Origin: Pyxicephalus adspersus
Lineage: Eukaryota; Chordata; Amphibia; Anura; Pyxicephalidae
DNA: 64,000 nt
Reading direction: 5' to 3'
Assembly: GCF_032062135.1 (NCBI RefSeq)
Contig: NC_092861.1
Location: 2,575,748-2,639,747 of the forward strand
The notes below the pieces were generated by a model that saw nothing but the letters and a program-made list of their open reading frames with translations, was not told where the DNA came from and ran no database searches. Of the stretch, positions 25,201 through 40,200 are shown piece after piece. A program made the translations under genes and the position numbers. Within the stretch, counting starts at the first letter, position 1; each line of letters begins with the position of its first letter.

Positions 25201-28200
25201 GTGGAACTAAAGTCCCATTTTGAAGAATATGTGATCAGCCTGATCAGGTAGTTATTGCAAAACGGCATAGGCCATGTCCCTTCTGCAAAATCTTCCAGCA
25301 GGGGTTGGTGGTCAATCATTCGTAAGTTATGTTGACCGGGCTTGGGACAAACTAGAAGGACAGTAACCATTGCTGCTACTACAACCTCTGGGCCTCGAGG
25401 TGCTCCTTAGCTCGGCCAAATACAAATTATATGCAATGCTGGATTCCATAATACAGTAAAAACACAAGGAGGGTATTACTTTGTAAGATTCTTGGAAAAA
25501 AATATAAATAAAAAAAAGTGTGGTCTTGATGGGCCACTTGGTCTTTTTCTGCTGTCACAGCAGTACTTTGCCCATTGGTAAAATAAAAAAATGAGAAAAA
25601 AATACATTAAATTGGTAATTACCTATCACATATAGTGAACAGAGCAAACAACATTTACAATTTCGCCAAATTTTCCTTTAAAAAAATGTATCTATATAAT
25701 ATAATTACTGATAGGAAGCCGTATAAGGCATCAAAACAAGACGGATTTTCCAGATATATCCAGATATATAATGTAATCAACTGGTTAAGTAGCAGTCAAG
25801 TGGGATATTCTAATATTCTAATTATTTTTTTTATATAATACAAAATACAAATTTGTTTGTTGCACACGTATCAATAGTTGTGTCGGGCTCCTGAACATTA
25901 CTGCATGGTTTGAAGAGGTATTTCTATGTGGTCTTCATCATGGCAAAGACCCAGAAGGAAACATCAGACTATCAGGATGTAGTAATTGGATCCCCGTTAT
26001 CAGTAACCCGGATCAGGCCATATTTTATGCACCCTGATGGCCGTTTTGTGGTGAAGCGTAACATGGCTGCGGCTCTGGCCAGACCTTCATATATCTCACT
26101 CGTGTAGACATAATGCTCTGACAAGAAGCTCTTTACTGGTCCCTCTTGGATTGGAGCCATCAGAAAGCTGAGAAGAGCAAGGTCTATTTCCACCTGATCG
26201 CTCCATAAATAAGGTTAAGCACGTCTATTATTGGGGCTGTCACAGCAAATGGAGGGACGGATGAGATGGGTTATCTTAAAGAGTTTAACTCTTCTTGTGC
26301 TGCAAGGAACTTACTAGGTTTAGAGAACAAAGAGAGCTTAAAGCCTGGGCCAAAAAGGCCATTCTGACACCGGTAGTAAGGTGTAGCCATGACTTTACCT
26401 ATAGGGAACCTGAAATGAGGTAGAACCTTTATTTTAGTGTTATAGTGGCAACTCTTCTACATAAATGGAAACTTGGAAATTGTACCAATGGCTCAAAGGC
26501 AGAATCACACACAATATGGGCCTGTGTCAAGGGGCTTTTATGTGCATGCAAATGGGTTTTGCATTCCCAATATACAGAACAAAACCAGCTTGAAGCAAGT
26601 CAAAAAGAGTATGAATGAAGAGAAGTCAATGAAGTCTGAATAGGAACATCTGGAAAGTATATTTTCCAGCGTGTTAGAAGATATCCCTGGGCAACAAAAG
26701 GTGCTCACTTTTGCCCTCACGATGGTCAGAAAAGGCCCATTTTTTATTATACTAAAAATGTGCAGCATTACATTATATTACATATTAAATTGTCCCCAAC
26801 ACCCGGCCCATTTACAGTTTCTGAAATGAGCAGTTTCTGAGAGTGAGCACTTCATGAACATGTGCGTAAAGTGTACAAAGCAAATCAAAGTTTGCTAGCT
26901 GAGAGTTGAGACCTCCTTTGCCAAAATGCTTGGCAAAATTTAAGAGTAGAGTTTCAACTACAGTAAAAGAGTAAAATCAGATTCCTTGCTCTGCCAGAAA
27001 GGGTTGTACTGTTTGGCAAAGCTGTGTTAATGTGGACTGAATGAAGGGTTCTCCACAGCCCCATATAGCTGGAGGCACCACCAAGCTATTTCCAGTAACC
27101 AGCCGGCTGTTTTTGGATGGTTACGAAAAAGTCGGGACAAACAATGGGCTACAGCTTTTTCCTACCTAAATTCTGGAGGGGGGACGGGACACTGAGGATG
27201 CATAGAAATGCAAGTTGCTAGGCAGATAAAACAGCTCCCCTTTATGTATTTGCTATCATCCTAATTGTCTGGCCACCTTGATTAGCCAGGCCGGAATGAC
27301 AAAACTCCGTTCAAATGAATCTGGCACTTAGAAGATTGCGAAAAGGCAGGTAAGTTTGTTTTATTACGCAATAAACAGATTACTTGCTAACAACTTGATT
27401 TTAGGTTTAGTTCTGTTTCAAGTAAAATCTAAAAGTCTTTTGGTTTTATTTTAGTAGGGCCCAAGTAGCCCATCTGATCATTTCAGGGAGAAACTGGAGA
27501 GTCTGGATGAAAATCATGCAAAAATCAGAGGCCAAAGATCCTGGTGTGCTTTGAGGCTATCAGTCTAAGCCACCACCATGTAGCTAGCGCTCATCATCCC
27601 CAACACCTGATGAATTGCACAAGATCTGGGGGTTAAACCATCTCATCATAACAAGAGATGTCAGTTTAATCTATGTGAGTGAAATAAGTTTCTGGCAGCT
27701 CTGAGATGAATGGCTTTAGTGTCATTTACTTTCACGAATCATTAATTCCTTCGTACACAAATCAAGTCTTTGACAATACATGAAATAACCTCAATATGAA
27801 GAAAAAAAAATCCAAGGCAGCAATCCGACTGGGCTAGGTGCATTAAATCACACACACCGAGATATTCAGGCTACAAACGCCGCCAGAGGGAGACGGCAAA
27901 ACGCCCCAAATAATAAACTTATTATCCAGGTTCTTCCACATCTCTTTATGGAATTACAAGTGAATTTATTAGTGTTTCTTAAACACTCATGCTAATTAAA
28001 AAAGAATTTCTGGTCTAATTATAAAGCAAGGCGTATCTGTAGAGTATCTGAATTAACAGAAAGTAAATAAATGAAATGTAAAATAATTGGAGACTGGTGG
28101 AGAGACAAAGATGTCTATTTAATGGATAAGACAGCTTGGCAGAACTGAGAACTCGGAAGCAGATACGTGGATGACTAACAAGGATGTAAAAGAGGCCAAT

Positions 28201-31200
28201 AAGTGATCGAAATTATGACCGCAGATGGTTCATCCAAGAGTGAATAACAAAGTGCAAGATGTCCTGTGCAGAAAAAAATAATACCATTCTCTTTTTTCAT
28301 CTCACTAATTTTTGTACCTTAACAGAAGGTCCTCAAACACATCACTTACCTGTTGCTTTATGCCTTGCACACAGCTAATGTAAGGAAAGTAAATACAGTT
28401 TCTCCACCAGGGCTCCTCCAGCCATTGCTAGGCTTTGACGTGTTTCTCAGGTCAGTTTAAGGCAGCGGTCGCCAAATGGTGGTCTGCGGCTTTGGCCAGT
28501 GCACCTCCCAGCGGGGTCCTTCTACTGACAGCGCTGATCCTACTTTCCTCGTATGGACACAACTTTTGTTGTATCTACAGCCCTGCGCTACTGTTTCCCC
28601 AGATAGTTTAGCAAGCAGGTCTGAGCCTGCGATGGGAGAGTGGGCCGCTTCTGGCATCATGGAAAGTCTTTCTAGATGAGTGGATGTCGTGATCATAGAG
28701 TTGACTAAATCCCATGAAGTCAAGTCAACTCTTTCAACTTAGCATGGCCAAAGATGGGAGAAGTTGTCTCCTCTGACAATCAGAGTATATGGAAGTTTGT
28801 TCAACTTCAATTGAATATAATGAGATCTTCTGACCACATGAGCACATTAAGCCAACACAGCAGAACCCACACAACATTTTCAAGCAATGTTCAAATACTG
28901 GAGCATCATTTTCTTGGCATATTAGTTGCCAAAAGGGTTCAGCACTGCCTGGCCCATTATGTAGTTCACCATTTAGTACTGTGTACCCATCAGATGGTCT
29001 GTGAGTGAATCTATTTTTTCATTATGTGCATATCTCTGGTGCTGACACACAACAAATGCTTGAAAGCTCTGATGTGGAATCACCTTAAAGAAATGATACA
29101 TTTCAGACACAAGCCACCAATACAATTACATCAACGTTTACAGATTCTTACATTTTATTCATGAGCTACACCTGGTTCTTGCAGTGAATACTTGTAATAT
29201 TCATTCAGTGAATCTATTCATGGGGGAAGATATGCTCGGGATTAAAAATATAAAGAGGTGCCACAGCTGATTTCTGAGGTTACAATCTACCATACTGTGA
29301 TACCTTGAATAGCTGGTGCAGATGGAAGAACAAACATTTACACCTTATGGTCAAATCGCATTTGTGTCCTTGCATCTGGAAGCCATACCTGCAAACTATA
29401 CAATTTAAGATGGGTTCTGAGGGTTGTAGTTCATCAACGTCAAGCCAATGAATGGCCAGAAATCCGATACAATGGCAGAGAATATGGAAAGAGGACAAGA
29501 TTCTTCCTTAAGTGGGAATTACTAACTTGCGGGTCATGGCCTAGCATGAACCTGGCTAATGGATAGATGTATGCTAGTGTTTATTAGATACACAACAAGC
29601 TTGGCAGAAGTCCCCAATCTATAGAGATTCAGCAGACGGGATACTTAAAGGAAATTTCTACTTCACCTTAAGATTCATTCAATCCCTCGGGCCACTCATC
29701 AGCTAGAAGATAACAGTGGAAATACTAGTAACATTCCCGTTTTCATGCTATCATTCACCCTATGTTACCCCTTTCTCCCTCTCGGCCTTATTATTACCTA
29801 TACCTCAAGGCAGAGAAGGAATTTAGGAAGTGAAGAACTATTTTCCATAGTAGAAGAGTGAAATCTGCTGATCACAGAGCACTCCTGGCATGCGTGAGCA
29901 GTCTTCATCCCTTGCTTCACCTGTCATTAGAAATTAAACACACATAGACGGCCATGACCTGCTGATGAGCGCCGGGCTTCAGCACAGACGTCTCGGAGAT
30001 TTAACGGCTCACCTTCGGAAGCAATCAGCTCTAATTAGGGGCCAGATCTTTATTAAAGAGAACACTTTGAAGCCCGTGACCCCTGACAGACCACACATAA
30101 CACTTGAAGTAGACACGGGGCTAACATTACGGAAATGTTATAATTAGGAAAGTGCTTACACTGCAATGATCTTGCTTCTCGCCCCTGAGGCCAATGACAT
30201 TAACGGCTGAAGTAATGAAGATGGAGGAGATTTCTTAAGGGCGTCTGGCGCACTGATTTTTCACTCTACATTTTAATTCTAAGGGGAACTGTAGTATTTT
30301 TTTTTTTTTTTAACTATACAAATATACATATATGTGAAAGCGCATTTGTCTCAATCTTACCCTTCTGTTCAGTTCGCAGTTATATACACAAAACATTTAT
30401 GGACACCTGACCATCTCACTTACAAGATCTTTATGAACATCTCATTGCAAAACCATGGGCATTAATATGGAGACTCCCCTCTCCCTTCTTTGGCCATTAA
30501 TATGGAGTCAGCTATTCTTTTGGACACAGCAGCCTTAGCTCATCTAGGAAAAGGTGTATATTGGATTTGTGCCTATTAGTGAGCTCAGGTATTATTGTTG
30601 GAAGAGAAGACCTGGCTTACAATACGCCAGACTGGCGTACGCCAGTACCACGCCAGACTGGTCACACTATGTCCATATGAGCTTAGATATTGATGTTGGA
30701 GGAGAAGACCTGGCTTACAGTTCCAATTCATCCCAATGGTGTTCGGTAGGGATGAGGTCAGGGCTTTGTGTGGGACACTCGACATTCTCCACCACACCAG
30801 ACTAGTCACACCATGTCCATGTGAGCTTAAGTATTGATGTAGGAGGAGAAGACCTGGCTTACAATTCCAGAATATCCCAATGGTGTTCGGTAGGGTTAAG
30901 GTCAGGGCTCTGTGTAGGACACTCGATGTTCTCCACCACACCAGACTGGTCACACCATGTCCATATGAGCTTAGGTATTGATGTAGGAGAAGACCTGGCT
31001 TACAATTCCAAATTATCCCAATGGTGTTTGGTACAGTTGAGGTCAGGGTCCTGCATAAGACAGAGTTCCTCCACCACACCAGGCTGGTCACACCATGTCT
31101 TTATCAGCTCAGGTACTGATGTAGATCACAATTTCAACTCATCCCAAAGGTGTTCAGTAGGGTTGAGGTTAGAGCTCTGGGTAGGACACACCAGATTGGA

Positions 31201-34200
31201 AACATCATGTATTTATGGGCCTGGATTTGTACACCGGACACAGTCATGGGGGAACAGAAAAAGATCTTTACCAAATTGTGACCAGAAGTCTGGAAGAACA
31301 CAATTGTCTTTGTATGTTGCAGCATCAACAGTTTCCTATCGCTCAGAGTACCTCAATCACTAGAAGAGGGCACCACTAGGCTATATAGGTGAGATGGTCA
31401 GATGTGAAATAACTTTTTGGCCTTATAGTGACCAAAGACATGAGGTGAAAGGGAGAAGGCAGACAATATACCCAGACTGTAAATGCGTAAATGGGGAAGA
31501 CTTTTGCTTTTACTGATTTCAACAGTTCAGTTTAGCTTTGCAAACCAATGTTTTAAGGACTGGGGGTAAATACACATGGCCCAGTTTAAAAGTCTAAAAG
31601 CTAAACAAATATATGGACTAAATGGAACTTTACAAACGCCTGACACTCTAATTTGTCAAAACGTATGAGATCTCTGATCCCCATGTGACCTAAAATGGCA
31701 AGATTAGGGGATACAGGTCACAGCCCTCCGAGCCCATCTGAAATAGTCCCATCTCACCGAAACAACCTAGATTTCTAATAGAACCTAAATTACAGTCTAT
31801 TTCTGGAGGTGACTGACTTATCAAAGATCAAACTTAACACTGCTCTTGCTGGATGGCGTTGTATTTCTTTGTATTTTCAGCGCAGAATGCCATGGGTTGT
31901 GTTGTAACATTCACAATGTCGTGGAAACTATTGTGTAGCTCCAATTTTACATGAAAGAGCTCGTTTATAGAACAGAGCAAGAGAGAGATTGTGAAAAATA
32001 TAAGCACAGATGGAAAATGTACAGATTTCACTATTGGATGGGAGGAGGAAGGGATGGATCTGTCAAAGTGTTCATGAGCTACTGATAGGAAAGCGAGAAC
32101 AGAGTGAAAGATGCTGATTCCACTTTCACTGTTCAATCACAGGTTGGAGAAGGACTAAAAGTCATGTTACAGAACTGCATGAGTGAAAACTTGATTTTGT
32201 TAGACAAAGGCTGGGTTGTATGACAGAACTGTGTAAATCTTAGATCAGGGTGGAGAGAAACACAAATCCATTGACAGGGACAACAACTGCCCTTTGCCGT
32301 TTCCATCTCTGTATTTAGTTTTTTTGGCTGGAGTTTAGATGTATGTAATATGTGACAACTCACTTCATTAAGTCAATGGAGGTAAAGCAAAATGTAGTAA
32401 TTTGGGAGAGTTTTCCTACCTCTCCACTCATTTGGATGAATGCTCTAATGCCAGGTGGCAGCCATCTGTTTCATGCCATGAGACATTGTTACGCATAGTT
32501 ACATATTAGGTTAGGTTGAAAAAAGACACAAGTCCATAGGGTCCCTGCTGTACTTTTACCATTGGGGTCAATCACCATCTACATATAACAAGAGATTCTC
32601 ACAGATCCAGTGCAGCACACAGCCACCTACCTGTCTGGCATCTAAATGGGTAATTGTGCAGGTAAAGCAGTCAGCATCTGTCTCCAATCTATCCAATCAC
32701 AATTCTAGCAACCATTTTTTTTAATAAAATGACGCATGACACCAAGGGGTGGAGCCTCTAAATTTGGGAAATATCAGTTAGCTGTGGCCAATCAGCTGGC
32801 TGGCTAAAAACGGCCACAACAACAGTTTCCATTTGCGGAGCAGTATGTCATCTATGGTAGAACACACTTTGTGAAGAACAGGTTAAGAGACTGACTCCAC
32901 AAAGATGTAACAAGGAGAAACTGCACGCTCCATTTCAGATTTGGCAGGTAACCAGCCGTCTGGAAGGACTCTTCATAAATTTCTCTTGCTTTTAAGGATG
33001 CAATCATAATTCATAAAGGAACACAGACTTCTCTGCGATCGTATGCTGTAAAGAATACAAAGCGCGGTGGGAGCCCTGGATCTTTTTAGGCTGCATGTGG
33101 TCTCTGGCTAACGCCATATAAGTCCTATTTATAAAAATAGGCAAAAACGTATAATTTTTAACTGATCACACAACACATTATTTGATATTTAAACAAGGAA
33201 AATGCAGCTTAAAGTCCTTCAATATGGTACTTGCATTAGTTTTCTACAAACTATCCTATCAGCCTTACCAGTGACCTTCTGTGAACTACACAGCACCTTC
33301 CTCCAATGTTATGGAGAAGAGTAGAAAGAGAAGTGTTCATAGTCAGGTGAACAATCTAAGGTGACAATATTGTTCAATTATAAATACGGTACAGTGAGTG
33401 TGCATTGTCACCATACTGTCCCATAGACAGCCCTATTTCTTTTGTTTAATACCGAGGATGTCCACAATCACCTACCTGAGGACCAGGAGTGGCCGTTTGT
33501 CTGCTCTTCTCGTCTCGCTGAGGAAACAAAGATTTAAGGAGTTTGGGCATTTGAGGCACTAAGGATTTCACAGGGGTCAAGTAGGTTGATGCCATGTTGT
33601 CTTGGCCTGCCAAGGCAAATCAGAAAAATGTCAAAGCAAGTGCTGGGAATGTTCTTTGAAGTTATAATTTAAGTTTTAAGTACTTTAAGCTGATCTTTGG
33701 ATTCCTCCTATACAAACCCATACCCCCCTCTCTTTCACTCACTTTTATTATCATTATTATTAAACAGGATTTATATAGCGCCAACATATTACACTTTCCA
33801 AATGATCTCTAGCATTGCAAAAAAATGTAAATGCCTTTTCATACTTACCTGACAATACAGTCACATGACATCACAAAACATGGTTTTCTAGCAGTTAGGT
33901 CTTTATAGTGGGTTTGCAGCAGTGACGTAAGACTAATCATCAGGAAACAGCTGGTGCAGGCACACCTGGACTGTGGCATTAATGGCCTTCCAGTATTTGC
34001 CAGGAGCCCAGTAACATTTTCAAGATGCCCATAACAACTACATTTATGAAATTGCTACTTACTGACACTTATCATGATTTAGTAATTTCTTATAGCCTTT
34101 TGTGAATAAAGTGTGGTAGCTTCTCTAAAGTTACAACACTTCTGGGGCTGTTGGAGGTTTTCTGTAGCCTAAACTGCTCCCTCCTCCACCCCCAGCCTGG

Positions 34201-37200
34201 ACTTCACCAGGAAGGTTGCATGGCAGAATCGCTTAATATCACAGTCGGCACTTATGAGGAGTGAGAGTTCGACCCTTGGTCAGGTTTTGATTTCTCTGCT
34301 TGCACTTAGAAACGCACACTCTCAATCAGGTAAGGCAACTTACCTTGATCCTGGGACGGGCTATGTGAAGGGGGAACTGGGCTTGAGCGTCGGGGTGATA
34401 TGCCCCTGCGGCTGGAGTTGGGCGAGGATTGGGAAACATCCTGCTGGCTCTCCCATCGACCCTGATGGAAATAAAAAAGAGAGAAGTGTTTCAGTTCTTT
34501 CCAAGAGTCAATACTACAAGACTTTTAAATTCTAATGCACCTAAGTGGTACAACATGAACCTGATAGACCTTGCAGTCTCCGTACAAATCTGAAGGGTTA
34601 TATAAATGGGGTAGGAAATAAAGTGAAGCAGTGTATCAGAAGTGCAGGTAAAACTTGAAATAATTGCACTGATTGAAGTGAATAGATCACACCATACTGC
34701 CAGGTAACAACTCAGGTCACAGTACAAATGCAAAGCTATCCCAGTTGCAAAAGGAAAACATGTGCAATGGTGGAAAACCCTATAAAAGACAATCAGAAAC
34801 CAGGGGTGAAAAGTTCCAATTCTCGTCCAGGTCAAAGTATATCAAATAGTGAGTGTAAGCTTCATCCCCATATAGCATGCTCGATTCTTTGCATCTTTAC
34901 TATGACCTGGACCAGGTGATATGCTCTGATCAAGCAAGCACTTCTCCACCGGAGCCAATGCTTACACACTGAATAAATGAATGTGAGCTTTTATTCATTT
35001 AGGGAGTAAGTGTTGTCCTTTAGAGCAAGCTAGGGGTGGGTAAGCAAGGTATGGGGGCTGTGTTTCCCCCCCATTAGCTGCTCCTTATGAATTCAGGCAA
35101 AGGGTATGTGTGGCATCAGCTGGGTTGAAGATGGAGCTGTGCTTTAAGGTTTAAGGGCGAGTGATATACAAGTATTCCTCACTTACCGACGGCTCGTACT
35201 TACGACCGGCACTCTGACAGGTACATCATGCAAGGACTGTACAGTGTACAGCAGCATGGCTTCTCCCCTTGACCCTATTTAGCTCCATTCTCCGCCCCGA
35301 GTAGGGATTCTCCTTAATCGGGGTCCGCAGGCTGTCGGTGAACCCGTCACTGATGCATGCTGCAAGCACACAGCTCTGCAGACCGGCTCTTTACCACGTT
35401 CCCCATTTTGTTTAATGACCAGGTCATTGGAACAGAACCTGGTCATTATGTATGTATGTAAAATTGTAACAGAGGGTGATCTTCCTAGCACAGGAAGTAA
35501 ACTTCATAAGGGATTTACATATATCAAGCATTGAGCCAATTGAAATAGGTATTGTTTGCAGTAAAATTTAAATTTGATTGTTTGAGTATACCAATCTGCT
35601 CACCGGTCATGTCAGCAGTTTATGATATATACAGCCCAACAGCAAAGGCGGTGCTACTGCCAATTGCAAAATGCATGTCATTCTGCAACAGGATAGGTTA
35701 CTGGCAGGTATGGAACTTTTCAACGGATTTAAAAAAACATTTGCATGGGAAAATGCACTTAGTAAGATGATGATGATGCCAAACAGAATAGATTTGGGGT
35801 TTATAAATACTACACACATAGATATAGCACACGTACTGGGGATCAGTTACATTTCTGAGAGAGTTGTAGCTGCTCAGACAATACAAGTTCTCGAAACCAT
35901 AGACTTTTCGTTTAGCCATTGTGTCTCATTTTAAACTGCATTATCTATTCCAACAGCCCTGTTCACCTTGGGGACGGGCCCGCCGCTCCTGTGCGTCAAA
36001 CAAATCTCCTAATCGCTCCCAGTGACAGGACAAATTGCCAGTTTAAAAAGGGAGAAAAACGTTAGAAGGAGCCTGGCTGTAGCCAATCTCTCTCCCCTCT
36101 CTTGTTAGAGGACAGAATGGTTTACTGTCATAATAAAATTTATGCAGTAAATTCCATTTAGAAATGCACCCCTGGGATGAGAAATACATGTTCTTCTGAG
36201 CAAAATGTTCCTGCAAGGAACGGAGTCTTGAAAGCGGGTCTGAGAGGAGATGTGGGCATAATGAGAAGGAGGAGAATGCTGCACTCAAGGAGATATTTGG
36301 ACAGCATTAGCTGTGAGGAGAAGGAGAACATAAAACAGGAAAAGTAACTACAGCCAGCAATGTATTTTTAGGCTGCGCATTGTTAAATCAGGCACCCCGC
36401 TGTGCGGATACACATAATGTGCCTTTGTTGGCATAGAAAACAAAATGTGTTTTTGTTGGAGATGCTAAAACAGTGTCACCTTTGACAACATAATAACTGT
36501 ATGAGAAAGTTGTGGGAAAAAGTTTGGGTACCCTGCTAAGTGAAAAGACTCTTTGTGTTGATATTCTACGGGGCAAAAAAAAGCAAACATAACATCCCCA
36601 CAAAACTGTTATTGCAATGTTTTTTTTAACATTTATTAGTTTATCGACTTCTTGGAATTTAGCACAAATCAGATAAAGGTTCTTTCATAGGTTTTAAAAA
36701 TGAAGGAAGGATTACATTTCTATTACATTTGTGCATTGGACGCTCAAATAGTTATAGGCTGAACGAGTAGTGATAAAGCTTAAACACAAGACCTCACTGA
36801 CCTCTATAGCTGCAGACATCACGGATCAATTCAGCCCTAGAAAAGAAACTTTAACTTGTTTGGCAACCTATTGCACCCCGCCAAGACCCCGCCAATGAAC
36901 TAATCCTGAGCTACGACACTTCCTGTTTGCACGTGTGACATTGCTGTGCTTTCCAGCAAATATGAGAGCCTGAAATCCCACCAGAATTTACTTTAGCCTA
37001 TAGCAAGAGTGTATTTTTACAGGAATTCGTTCAGTGCCGGCAATCACAGAGGAAGGTAGGATGTGTCAGGTATACTGGCAACAAACGCTAAGTTTTGACA
37101 GCTCAAAGGTTTTTACTGCAGTAGGGGCATCCCGAGTCCCTTTCTGCAATACAAACCTGCCTGGTCACAAATTGTAAAGTATATGAAAAAAACATTGAAT

Positions 37201-40200
37201 GTCTGTTGCATGGCCACAGGTTTTCAATAAGAGATCCTTTAAGTGTATATATAGCAGCCAAATATCTATGATCTGAATTAGTATGGGCCCCATAAAAGTC
37301 TAAGCAAGCTGGAAATACTGTAGAGGCATCAAGTTTGAAGCCAACAGACTGACTCGCTAAATAATGTATAACACAGTTATAGTTTGGTCATTTTTGCATC
37401 AAGCGGAACAGGAAATACTGTGTGGGTGGAAGAAAAATGGCATGGTAGGTATGAACAAATATCTATAAAATTACAATGCAGTGATCCAGAGCAATTGTGG
37501 TAAACAGTGGTTCTTAACCAGGGTTCCTCCAGAGTTTGGTTAGGGGTTCCTCGAGCAATGAGCAGTCAGACTAAGTAACACCAATGATCTTTTTGGCTAT
37601 CTGTAAGGGTGGGAGCCTTCCCAATGGCGAGCAATGTAGGAGACATTCTTCCTAATGACCCCACATTATTGTAATCTAAGCTGTGGATATAGTAATTCCC
37701 TAGTACCCGAGAATGATTTCATGGGTTCCGCTATGGTAAAAAAAAATCTAAAATGTCTTTGCACAAAGTAGCATTTGCAGTACTTTTCGCTGGAGATACC
37801 GGAATTCTTGAAGTCCATTAGCAGCGCTGTCCACAGACTTCGGGCCATTTAGCAGTTATAATTCTTAGGTGCTCAGAAACTTTTGATCATTCATTTTATA
37901 ATGTCATATTTAAACAAAAGTCTAGCATAAATGTCATTTGCACAACAGCATTTCCAAGGTCATCTGCAGCCATAATAGTGGTGGACTGCAGCACAAATCC
38001 GCTGCCTTTAAATATCACAAGGAATGAAACATCAAACAACCTTGATGAAATGATTTATATTATTCACAGCTGAAAACATTTCTGCCCACATTTCCTGCAG
38101 ACCTTTCACCCCCCCTATACTGAACACTGGAGGCTCATGGAGGGCCCCATCTAGTGGCCAAGGGTAAGAAGGACAGTGAAGACCGTACGACCCAACGGAG
38201 AGAGCTGCAGACAGCCTGCAGCAGACTATTTGAATGATTGACTACCTGTCTTCAGCGCCGCAATGATAAATGATTTCATAGTGAGATAAATTCCGCCTTT
38301 CCTGTAACAGTATCGACGAAGGAACTTCAGTAGAGGGTCGGGAAAGACAAAATGCGAGCATTTCTTCTGAAGAGCTTGATTTTTTTCCCTTTCTGTGCCA
38401 ATCTGTTCATTGATTTTTGGAACAAACTCTGAATCTGCACAATTATTAAAGGGTTAGTCCATCCGACACGGACAATACAGTACTGGATAGATGACAGCAA
38501 AATAATCCCATCAGAAATGGAGCTCACTCTGCTATTAGTTGGTCTCAATATTCCTGTTCCTAATTGTATATACATATATAATATTTGTGATGACCAGGCA
38601 AACAAATAAAGGGAGAAAGTGTATATAGGGGAGCTGTTTTACTTGTATTGTGTCTATTCAGGTGTGAATACTTACACAGTCCTTGATGGGAAGAAATAAA
38701 GGACAAGCAAAATAACAACGGTGGTGTAAGGGGCATTTATGAACATTGAACTAATAACCAGCACCCCATACACCCCTATTATTGGCTTTACCTCTGAAGC
38801 ATTCTTGGTAGTGAAGTAGTCCACTCCACTGCCACTCACAGTTTGGATGCTGTGCAGTGTCCCACTGTCACTACTAAGCTGCTCATTGTTCTCCTTGCTG
38901 GAGAGAAAGCTGTACCTGACAACCTTAAGTGCAAGGATCTCCCTGTTTCCGTTCTGCAAATCTGTGATTCTTTCACCTTTCCTGCTGATAATCCACCTCC
39001 AGCCATTATGGGGGCAGCTCTGACATGTGCAACCAAAGCCTTACCAAGAAGGCCTCCAATGAGGTACAAGGCATGGTAAGTCAGTAATGAGGTAAAGAAC
39101 GGCTTCAGAGAGACCATGAGCAGCACTGGTGACTAGTCCTTTACCCCCTGCTGTTTTTGTTTTCTTTCAGATAAGCCATCTAGACAGAAATATGAACCCC
39201 CAACTACAGAACAAATGTTAATAAAGAAAGTTAAGATTCTAATGGATGGGTTTCTATTTTGAAGAATGTTGGGATGACACTCCAGGATTTCCAGGCTCAT
39301 GGGTAATGATGCCACTGTATTCCAACCAACATTTGTCAAGGGAGATGCTGATTGTCCAAGAACATGATGAGAAGTATAAAAGTTTGTGAAAGCCCAGTTC
39401 TAGATACAACATTATAGAACAAGGTAAATGTGGCCAATAGTCCGTAGCTATACCATTATTATTACTAATAAACAAGATTTATATAGCGCCAACATATTAC
39501 ACAGCGCTGTAAATTAAATAGGGGTTGCAAATGACAGACAGATACAGAGGACACAGGAGGAGGAGAAGACCCTGCCCAAAGAGCTTACAATCTAAGAGGT
39601 GGGGGAAGTATCACACAATAGGAGGGGGATATGGAATGGTGGGAAGTAGTGATGGTTTAGGAGACAGAAGATGGGTAGTTAAGGTTAAAGCGTTGGGTTT
39701 TGAGGGCTCTTTGAAATATGCAAAAAGTAGGAACAAGCCGAATAGGATGAGGAAGACTATTCCAGAGAGTCGGGGCAGCTCTAGAAAAGTCTTGGAGCCG
39801 TGCGTGTGATGAGGTTATGAGTGAGGAAGTCATTAGTAGGTCATTTGAGGAGCAAAGAGACTGGCTAGGGGGGTATTTTTCTATAAGGGCAGAAAGGTAA
39901 GTGGGACAAGAACTGTGGAGGGATTTGGGTATCAGGTTGGTGGTACAAGAACTGTGGAGGGATTTGAAGGCAAAGCAGAGGAAGTGATTCAGATACATGA
40001 AAACCGTACAATGATGGAAATGAGAGTCACATGCATGCACATACCACGGTGACATTTGTTTCATTTTCCCTGTTTACAGAGAGTTGCTCAGCACAATACA
40101 GGTCTAGAAAGAAATTAATTTCTCCAAACTCTTACCCGGTTATTGGCCAGGCTCTGATGACCTCCCAGGTCCTGTCGGCTGCCTGATAGCTAGAAGGAGA

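Larger units (their letters stand above)
23988..33475 (-). other. kif13b intron, 9.5 kb
   Basis: This is the largest intron in view. It contains a 4 x 30-bp minisatellite (24301-24420), an AT microsatellite (24483-24535), hAT-like fragments (24697 and 28466), a diverged CAGTGTTC-type element (about 27042-27178), unique blocks at 27700-28070 and 29930-30290, and the Tc1-derived tandem structure (30383-31430). I see nothing gene-like in 31431-33475 or 25000-27000. Confidence 0.9.
34462..40135 (-). other. kif13b intron, 5.7 kb
   Basis: It holds a GC-richer possible repeat at about 35165-35480, a hAT-like fragment at 37503, and a LINE 3' end at 39455-39990. The remaining stretches (34500-35100, 35500-37480, 37800-39440) show no coding sequence or repeat I can name. 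Confidence 0.9.

Noticed and set aside
25910..26193. Overlapping open frames of 65 and 73 codons
   Set aside because: No similarity recognised, no splice signals, and the overlap on opposite strands suggests chance.
30585..31363. Long open frames on both strands (168 and 180 codons)
   Set aside because: They are translations of the 138-144-bp tandem repeat inside a Tc1-derived element; unit lengths divisible by three keep frames open by chance.
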